From: an uncultured Campylobacter sp.
Lineage (GTDB): Bacteria; Campylobacterota; Campylobacteria; Campylobacterales; Campylobacteraceae
Reading direction: 5' to 3'
DNA: 10,880 nt
NCBI RefSeq assembly: GCF_938045465.1
Contig: NZ_CALIBF010000113.1
Location: 1 to 10,880 of the forward strand
Below are positions 1-3,721 of the stretch, piece after piece (position 1 is the stretch's first letter; every line of letters starts with the position of its first letter). The notes beneath the pieces were generated by a model, which was not told the origin of the DNA, did not search any database, and saw only the letters and a program-made list of their open reading frames with translations. Both the position numbers and the translations under genes were made by a program.

Positions 1-1
1 G

Positions 2-46
2 CATCTGGCGTATCACGTAAGGCAGATGAACGGGCGGGAGTTTTAG
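2..46 (+). CDS. Possible 3' end of an upstream gene
   Basis: The second forward frame is open from the window edge to a TAG at 44-46 and reads HLAYHVRQMNGREF, a normal-looking protein tail. The first frame is also open, to a TAA at 52-54, so the frame is not certain. A new promoter starts at about 72, which fits a gene ending here. No function can be given from 14 residues. Confidence 0.3.
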   Translation, partial: HLAYHVRQMNGREF

Positions 47-71
47 GTATTTAAATTTAAGGGGCGATTAG

Positions 72-100
72 TATAATCCTACATTATTTTAAAAAAGGAG
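72..100 (+). promoter_or_regulatory. Promoter -10 box and ribosome binding site of the DUF805 gene
   Basis: A perfect TATAAT lies at 72-77, which would start transcription near 84. AAGGAG at 95-100 sits six bases before the ATG at 107. No clear -35 is visible, only an AT-rich stretch, as is usual for the Campylobacter vegetative sigma factor. The Shine-Dalgarno position favours the ATG at 107 over the in-frame ATG at 116. Confidence 0.6.
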
Positions 101-106
101 TTTAAA

Positions 107-550
107 ATGACTTTTATGGAGTCCGTGCAAACTTGCGTCAAGCAAAAATACGCCGCATTTAGCGGGCGAGCATCGAGGTCGGAGTACTGGTGGTTTTTTC
201 TATTTACCGTGCTTGGCGGGATTGTTTTGAGCTTGATAGATGGCGTTTTAGGCACTACGATAGGGTATAATCAAATAATAGCCGGCAAAATCGTCCATCA
301 AGAAATCGGCATTATAGATGCGCTTTTTCAACTAGCTATGCTCGTGCCAGCCATCGCCGTATCGGTCAGGCGACTACATGACACCGATAGAAGCGGCTGG
401 TTTTTTCTGCTTATTTTAACGCCGATCGTGGGTGCTTTTTTCGGAGATATCGGGCTTTTGGTATCATTTGTGGGTTGGATAGTGCTGCTTGTGTTTTTCG
501 TGCAGCGCGGCGATAGCGGGTCCAATCGCTTCGGATACGATCCGCTATGA
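107..550 (+). CDS. DUF805 family inner-membrane protein
   Basis: This 147-residue protein belongs to the DUF805 (YhaH-like) family, whose molecular function is not established. The family hallmarks are present: a short N-terminal amphipathic part, then GRASRSEYWWF at residues 20-30, which enters the first membrane helix (about 27-49). A second hydrophobic segment at about 67-86 leads into the conserved cytoplasmic motif VRRLHDTDRSGWF (87-99). Further helices span about 98-132, and the tail GDSGSNRFGYDP (135-146) is typical of the family. Length is normal. The gene has its own promoter and Shine-Dalgarno and appears monocistronic, followed by a long palindrome at 570-593. Nothing links it to the haem gene downstream. 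Family assignment is firm; the role is unknown. Confidence 0.9.
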   Translation: MTFMESVQTCVKQKYAAFSGRASRSEYWWFFLFTVLGGIVLSLIDGVLGTTIGYNQIIAGKIVHQEIGIIDALFQLAMLVPAIAVSVRRLHDTDRSGWFFLLILTPIVGAFFGDIGLLVSFVGWIVLLVFFVQRGDSGSNRFGYDPL

Positions 551-569
551 TAAAGCTCTAAAGATTTGC

Positions 570-593
570 GGAATTTTAGAATTCTAAAATTCC
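570..593. terminator. 24-base perfect palindrome after the DUF805 gene
   Basis: The half-site GGAATTTTAGAA is followed at once by its exact reverse complement. As RNA it folds into a 10-bp stem (GGAATTTTAG with CTAAAATTCC) and an AATT loop, 20 bases after the stop codon. No clean T-run follows on the plus strand, so termination is plausible but not shown. It could equally be a protein-binding palindrome. Confidence 0.4.
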
Positions 594-693
594 ATGCAGA
601 TAAAATTCTTTGTATTATCACTTAAAATTCTACGCATAAGCACTTTGCAGCGCTAAATTTCTCTTAAAATAAGCTTCGAAAATTCGCTCTAAT

Positions 694-708
694 TGATTGC
701 CATTATCT
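694..708 (+). promoter_or_regulatory. Candidate Fur box upstream of hutX
   Basis: The 15 bases at 694-708 read TGATTGCCATTATCT and match the 7-1-7 Fur consensus TGATAATNATTATCA at 10 of 14 specified positions, with a perfect ATTATC right half. The site ends about 20 bases before the TATAAT at 729-734 and so overlaps the -35 region, where iron-loaded Fur would repress. A haem-use gene is a typical Fur target. The left half is degenerate, so this remains a candidate. Confidence 0.45.
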
Positions 709-728
709 GTAACTTAGAATTTTTATAT

Positions 729-761
729 TATAATGGCGCTCAAAATTTTATTTTAGAAAGG
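729..761 (+). promoter_or_regulatory. hutX -10 box and ribosome binding site
   Basis: TATAAT lies at 729-734. AGAAAGG at 755-761 is a clear Shine-Dalgarno, six bases before the ATG at 768. The promoter and this ribosome site both lie inside the longer open frame that begins at 693, which rules out that upstream start. The ATG at 762 overlaps the Shine-Dalgarno and is a poor start. Confidence 0.6.
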
Positions 762-767
762 ATGAAA

Positions 768-1280
768 ATGAAAGAAAAAATCGAGGCGCTGTTTGCGCAA
801 AACCCTAAAATTTCGATCGCGCAGATTTGCAAGGAGCTCGGCGCCAAGGAGATCGACGTACTGCTAAACCTGCCCGAGCGCTTCGGAAAGAGCGCCGGCG
901 GCGATAAATTCGGCGAGGTCATTAGGGAGCTTGAGAGTTGGGGCGAGGTGCTTTTCGTAAAAAATACGCCGAGCTTCATCATCGAGTTTAAAACCAAGAT
1001 CCCAAGCGGCAAGAGCGCGCAGGGATATTATAATTTCGGCATGGGCGCAAACGGCGATGAGGCGCATGGGCTGGGTATTTTGGGGGGTCATCTAAAGACG
1101 GATGAGATCGATAAGATCATCCTCGTGACGCAGACTTTCATGGGGATGCTCTCGAAATTCGTGGGCTTTTACGACAAAGCGGGCGAGAATATCTTTAAAA
1201 TTTACGTCTCGCGCGATGAGAAAGGACAGCTTCTAGCCGAGCAAGACGCGAAATTTGAAGCGCTAAAAGCCGCGATTTAG
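768..1280 (+). CDS. hutX: HutX/ChuX-family cytosolic haem carrier protein
   Basis: The product is a 170-residue soluble cytosolic protein of the ChuX/HutX family. Family members bind haem brought in by haem transporters and pass it to a HutZ/HugZ-type haem oxygenase. The order of motifs matches Vibrio HutX: an N-terminal helical part (1-40); LPERFG (35-40); SWGEV (57-61); a core strand with PSGKSAQGYYN (79-89); and the diagnostic C-terminal block TFMGMLSKFVGFYDKAGENIFKIYVSRDE (about 123-151) followed by LLAEQ. Length is normal. One oddity is a short stretch between AH (99-100) and GGHLK (106-110), where the relatives I recall have a compact HGHLK. No hutZ or haem transporter gene lies within the window, so the gene stands alone. 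Iron control by Fur is suggested by the box at 694-708. The start was chosen from the Shine-Dalgarno at 755-761. Confidence 0.9.
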   Translation: MKEKIEALFAQNPKISIAQICKELGAKEIDVLLNLPERFGKSAGGDKFGEVIRELESWGEVLFVKNTPSFIIEFKTKIPSGKSAQGYYNFGMGANGDEAHGLGILGGHLKTDEIDKIILVTQTFMGMLSKFVGFYDKAGENIFKIYVSRDEKGQLLAEQDAKFEALKAAI

Positions 1281-1312
1281 CGCTCGCGCAAAGCTCGTTT
1301 TGCGCGGCTTGC
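1281..1312 (+). repeat. Stem-loop repeat, copy 1, directly after hutX
   Basis: The stem CGCGCAAA (1285-1292) pairs perfectly with TTTGCGCG (1299-1306) around a six-base loop. It begins right after the hutX stop codon and resembles a terminator stem, but no T-run follows. The flanks match copy 2 at 1416-1447: both begin CGCTCGCGCAA and carry TTGCGCGGCT. Confidence 0.65.
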
Positions 1313-1343
1313 GTAAAATTTGTCCTTGCGCGGGTATTTGGGC

Positions 1344-1372
1344 TTGATCTCGCCCTTTACGCGCGAGATCAA
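1344..1372. repeat. Perfect 10-bp inverted repeat
   Basis: TTGATCTCGC (1344-1353) and GCGAGATCAA (1363-1372) are exact reverse complements around a nine-base loop. The function is unknown. It lies between the two copies of the CGCGCAA stem-loop. Confidence 0.65.
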
Positions 1373-1415
1373 ATCCGTAAAATTCTACTGCGAAATAACA
1401 CTGCGCGCCTCTATG

Positions 1416-1447
1416 CGCTCGCGCAAGACCCGCCTTGCGCGGCTCGC
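1416..1447 (+). repeat. Stem-loop repeat, copy 2
   Basis: The stem CGCGCAAG (1420-1427) pairs with CTTGCGCG (1434-1441) around a six-base loop. Compared with copy 1, the loop sequence has diverged and the innermost pair has changed from A-T to G-C on both sides, so pairing is kept. Confidence 0.65.
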
Positions 1448-1551
1448 TCATCGCTTGCTTAACGGCGCTTTGAAATTCTACGGGGCGCCAACCAAGGCGC
1501 TTTAAGCTAGCCAATAAGCTTTCAGGCAAAATTTTAAACTATCGTTGATGA

Positions 1552-1607
1552 TGAAATTCCAAACTCGCCTCGTCGCTATTTGCGTCTTAAAGGCGTTTGG
1601 AATTTCA
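1552..1607. repeat. Long 17-bp stem-loop with a two-base bulge
   Basis: TGAAATTCCAAA (1552-1563) pairs with TTTGGAATTTCA (1596-1607). After a CT bulge (1564-1565), CGCCT (1566-1570) pairs with AGGCG (1591-1595). The loop is 20 bases. It lies between convergent genes and could protect an mRNA 3' end or be part of a small RNA. Confidence 0.65.
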
Positions 1608-1629
1608 CTAGCCCGGCTCACGCCTACTT

Positions 1630-1660
1630 TATCTGAAGCGGAATTTTGCCGCTTCAGATA
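1630..1660. terminator. Strong stem-loop between convergent genes, likely terminator
   Basis: TATCTGAAGCGG (1630-1641) and CCGCTTCAGATA (1649-1660) form a perfect 12-bp stem with a seven-base loop, 21 bases beyond the stop of the minus-strand gene. On the plus strand it is followed by a T-rich tract (TTCTTTTAAATTTTATTT), suiting termination of readthrough from hutX. On the minus strand no T-run follows. Confidence 0.5.
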
Positions 1661-1681
1661 GATATTCTTTTAAATTTTATT

Positions 1682-2116
1682 TCAACAATTTACTACTAAA
1701 TTTTCAAAAATTTTATTTATATTGTCTTTGTACTGCGCATCGTCAAACTCTAAATTATTATTCGTAATTTTCCGCCCGGTAATATCTCCAAGCTCCATAA
1801 GATACCGCTTGAGCTTTTCTAAAAATTTATCTGCATTTGCCTTTTTGTCGGAGCTCCACTCGTCTGAGCTAAAATGAATATACGCGATAATTTTTTTGCT
1901 TTTAAGATAATATTTCGGTTGATAAATTCCCGATTTCGGAAAATATCTCGATACTTCTCCGCTCAAACAAAGGCAAATATCGATCTTTTGCAGCGAGTGC
2001 ATTTCAAAATCGCTAAAAACCCTTTTAATCTCTTGCCTTACCGCTCTTATAATATCCGGCATATAGATCGGCACATCATCCGCCCCGCCGATAACGGCAT
2101 TTATGTTAAATTTCAC
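1682..2116 (-). CDS. Hypothetical AT-rich protein, 144 residues
   Basis: I do not recognise this protein. It is 144 residues, probably cytosolic: no signal peptide or membrane helix is visible. It has alternating hydrophobic strands and charged helices, for example DIIRAVRQEIKRVFSDF at 21-37, KIDICLCLSG at 44-53, KKIIAYIHFSSDEW at 74-87, and a charged helix at about 91-109. The start is GTG at 2116-2114, supported by a GAGG motif about six bases upstream and a TATAAT at 2140-2135. Small, AT-rich, single-gene units like this are often lineage-specific or acquired, and some are orphan immunity proteins, but nothing here proves that. It is divergent from the respiratory operon and convergent with hutX. 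Gene reality is likely from the start signals and long clean frame. Confidence 0.65.
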   Translation of the reverse strand: MKFNINAVIGGADDVPIYMPDIIRAVRQEIKRVFSDFEMHSLQKIDICLCLSGEVSRYFPKSGIYQPKYYLKSKKIIAYIHFSSDEWSSDKKANADKFLEKLKRYLMELGDITGRKITNNNLEFDDAQYKDNINKIFENLVVNC

Positions 2117-2134
2117 ACGGCACCTCGTCCTTAA

Positions 2135-2140
2135 ATTATA
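2135..2140 (-). promoter_or_regulatory. -10 box of the unknown 144-residue gene
   Basis: The minus strand reads TATAAT here, about 19 bases upstream of the GTG start, so the leader would be short. I found no good -35 at standard spacing. Confidence 0.4.
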
Positions 2141-2417
2141 AAGTGATATTATTCAAAATTTTGGCTCATTATATCATCTTCATAATATTTATTGGGTGCT
2201 GGAGCTACGGAGTTTTGAAATCGACATATTTTTTATCAAAACAGACCCGAATAAAGATAAATTTTATAAAATCTACCATTTTAATTTCATATCTCAAAAA
2301 CTTTCCGTCGCTACGCAAGGAGCGTCAAATTTTAAAATTGAAATTTTATACGTTAAGCTTAAAGCTTATAAAACTCCGATATTTAGGGCAATGTAGACCT
2401 GAAATTTTATCTTTTAC

Positions 2418-2426
2418 TGCTATAAT
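2418..2426 (+). promoter_or_regulatory. Extended -10 promoter of the respiratory operon
   Basis: The sequence reads TGCTATAAT, a perfect extended -10 (TGn plus TATAAT). Transcription would start near 2433, giving a leader of about 60 bases that contains the twin palindromes before the ribosome site at 2483. Confidence 0.6.
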
Positions 2427-2441
2427 TCTCTCAGAAATTTA

Positions 2442-2472
2442 AATCTTAAGATTAAAAAGTATTCTTAAGAAT
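2442..2472 (+). promoter_or_regulatory. Twin 12-bp palindromes, candidate operator or leader hairpin
   Basis: AATCTTAAGATT (2442-2453) and ATTCTTAAGAAT (2461-2472) are both perfect palindromes sharing the core TCTTAAGA. Their centres are 19 bases apart, near two helical turns. They lie between the extended -10 and the ribosome site, so a bound repressor would block transcription. In RNA the two cores could also pair with each other around an 11-base loop. The regulator is unknown. Confidence 0.5.
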
Positions 2473-2492
2473 TTTATAAGACGGAGGAGATC

Positions 2493-3092
2493 TTGAATAG
2501 ATTGATCTTAAAGATTTACGCGTGGCAAAATACCGCTACGCCGTGGTTTTGGCTCTTTGTAATAAGCGCAGGCTATCTTGCGGTATCGCATTTTTTCTTT
2601 CAGCGCTGCCTTTTTATGTCGCCTACGCAGATGAGCACCCTCGTGCGTCTGGGCTTTGCCGTAGCGGGCGTGGGCGCGCTTATCGGCTTGCTGCTGCCGT
2701 TTGGCTTCATAGCAAGGCTCATTGCTTACGTACTCGGCTTTGCAGGCGCGATATACGGCTATTTACAAAGCTCCGCGCCGCACCCCGCCGCAGATATCGC
2801 AAATTGCCTCGCAGCGCCTGCATTTCCTTTTGCGGCGCCGCTTGATAGCCTGCTGCCGGAGCTATTTCGCCCCGCAAGCTGCACGGGCACTCCGTCCTTT
2901 CCCGCGGGCACTGCGCTTAGCGATGTGCAGAGCTTTTTTAGCGGATTTTACGGCGAGGGGTTTTATCTGGTGCCGAGCATTAAATTTGCAGACGCGGCGC
3001 AGTGCGCGCAGGTAGCGTTTGCGGCATTTGCGGCTGTTTTGGCTGTGATGTTTGCGAGCTTTTTATACGGCAGATTTACGAGAAGTTTTTAA
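2493..3092 (+). CDS. DsbB-fold membrane protein lacking the CXXC, first gene of the oxide-reductase operon
   Basis: This 199-residue inner-membrane protein has four or more hydrophobic helices (about 17-36, 50-70, 72-92 and 173-193). The start is TTG at 2493, set by a strong GGAGG at 2483-2487. It aligns with E. coli DsbB, which oxidises DsbA and passes electrons to quinone: F36, Q37, P44 and R52 fall in the register of DsbB F32, Q33, P40 and R48. The periplasmic loop has C105 and C130 flanking FPFAAPLDSLLPELF, much like FPEWLPLDKWVPQVF of DsbB. However, the quinone-proximal CVLC is replaced by T45-Q-M-S48, so ordinary DsbB catalysis should fail. Extra cysteines are C39 and C171. Only 20 bases separate it from the cytochrome gene. 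I infer a partner role, in electron entry or thiol handling, for the reductase system. The fold is likely; the job is unproven. Confidence 0.75.
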   Translation: MNRLILKIYAWQNTATPWFWLFVISAGYLAVSHFFFQRCLFMSPTQMSTLVRLGFAVAGVGALIGLLLPFGFIARLIAYVLGFAGAIYGYLQSSAPHPAADIANCLAAPAFPFAAPLDSLLPELFRPASCTGTPSFPAGTALSDVQSFFSGFYGEGFYLVPSIKFADAAQCAQVAFAAFAAVLAVMFASFLYGRFTRSF

Positions 3093-3112
3093 AATTTTAA
3101 GAAAGGATAAGC

Positions 3113-3721
3113 ATGAAGTTTTTAAATTCTATTGCGGCTGCGGCGGCTCTTGCGGCTGTGATCGCAAGCTACGCTGGCGCCGAGGTTAAGGCGGGCGAGA
3201 CGCTTTACGGCACGGTGCTAAAGCAGGTAAGCGTAAGCGGCGATTTGTCGCACAAGGACGGCAGGCTGCTGCCCACAAACGCCATAGAGGTTTTGGAGGT
3301 TAAGGACGGAGTAGTGAAATTTTCGCTCACCGGCTATCAAAATCCAAAGGCGCCCAATGTTATTTATTTCACGCCTAAAGCGCGCATAATCGCGGTGGCG
3401 TTTTCGAAGCAGGCTAAATTTCAAAGCGAGAGCTTGGGCGAAGAGGACGGCTTTAATAAGGTTAAAATAACCGCCTACACCGACGAGGGCGCGCTAAGCG
3501 GCGACGTGGATAAAATTTTCGCGGGCGCGAAGGAGAAATTTGAAGCCTCGTGTAGCGTCTGTCACGCTCTGCACCAGCCCGTCAGCTACGAAGCCAACAG
3601 ATGGCCGGGCTACATCAAATCGATGCTTTCGCGCACGCCTATTAGCAAGGATGAGAGCTGGACGGTGGTGCAGTATCTGCAAAAGCACTCCAAGGACGTA
3701 AATTTAAAGGATATGAAATGA
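3113..3721 (+). CDS. Periplasmic monohaem cytochrome c, electron donor to the oxide reductase
   Basis: This 202-residue exported protein has a Sec signal peptide (KFLN, an Ala-rich core, likely cleavage after AGA at 21-23). Residues 24-135 form a domain resembling the non-haem part of the TorC C-terminal region (GETLYG, LLPTNAIEVLEVKDGVVKFSL). The haem site C147-S-V-C150-H151 is followed by ALHQPVSYEANRWPGYIKSMLSRTPISKDE; M171 is the candidate distal ligand. It matches the Cj0265c type of C. jejuni. It lacks TorC's N-terminal pentahaem quinol dehydrogenase, so electrons must reach it from elsewhere. In C. jejuni the menaquinol-cytochrome c reductase (Qcr) has been reported as the source for TMAO respiration. 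A Shine-Dalgarno AAAGGA lies at 3102-3107. Its TGA overlaps the ATG of the reductase (ATGA), implying translational coupling. Confidence 0.88.
   Translation: MKFLNSIAAAAALAAVIASYAGAEVKAGETLYGTVLKQVSVSGDLSHKDGRLLPTNAIEVLEVKDGVVKFSLTGYQNPKAPNVIYFTPKARIIAVAFSKQAKFQSESLGEEDGFNKVKITAYTDEGALSGDVDKIFAGAKEKFEASCSVCHALHQPVSYEANRWPGYIKSMLSRTPISKDESWTVVQYLQKHSKDVNLKDMK

Larger units (their letters stand above)
1281..1681. other. Gap with several stem-loops between convergent genes
   Basis: I find no convincing gene in these 400 bases; the open frames lack ribosome sites and family resemblance. The gap holds at least five inverted repeats: 1285-1306, 1344-1372, 1420-1441, 1552-1607 and 1630-1660. The first and third are copies of one element. 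Two copies of the 9-mer AAATTCTAC lie at 1380-1388 and 1473-1481. The gap separates hutX (+) from the gene ending at 1682 (-), so transcription from both sides converges here. Confidence 0.7.
2117..2492. other. AT-rich divergent regulatory gap
   Basis: These 376 bases separate the minus-strand unknown gene from the plus-strand respiratory operon. Open frames starting at 2143 (GTG) and 2196 have no ribosome site and low-complexity translations, so I do not call them. The useful content is at the edges: the minus -10 at 2135-2140, the plus extended -10 at 2418-2426, and two palindromes at 2442-2472. I see nothing specific in the middle (about 2165-2415). Confidence 0.6.

Noticed and set aside
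693..767. 25-codon N-terminal extension of hutX from the ATG at 693
   Set aside because: The -10 box (729-734) and Shine-Dalgarno (755-761) lie inside it, and the HutX family begins at about the ATG at 768.
1281..1681. CRISPR array
   Set aside because: Only two copies of the similar element exist, they are 135 bases apart and imperfect, and the other stem-loops are unrelated in sequence.
2196..2396. 66-codon open frame in the same gap
   Set aside because: It has a non-ATG start without a Shine-Dalgarno, overlaps the other frame and resembles no known protein.
2143..2442. 99-codon open frame in the AT-rich gap
   Set aside because: It starts at GTG with no ribosome site, has a low-complexity Ile/Leu/Lys translation, and spans the extended -10 promoter of the next operon.
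2493..3092. Calling the first operon gene a functional DsbB or DsbI
   Set aside because: The essential quinone-proximal CXXC is absent, and Campylobacter DsbI is a much longer protein.
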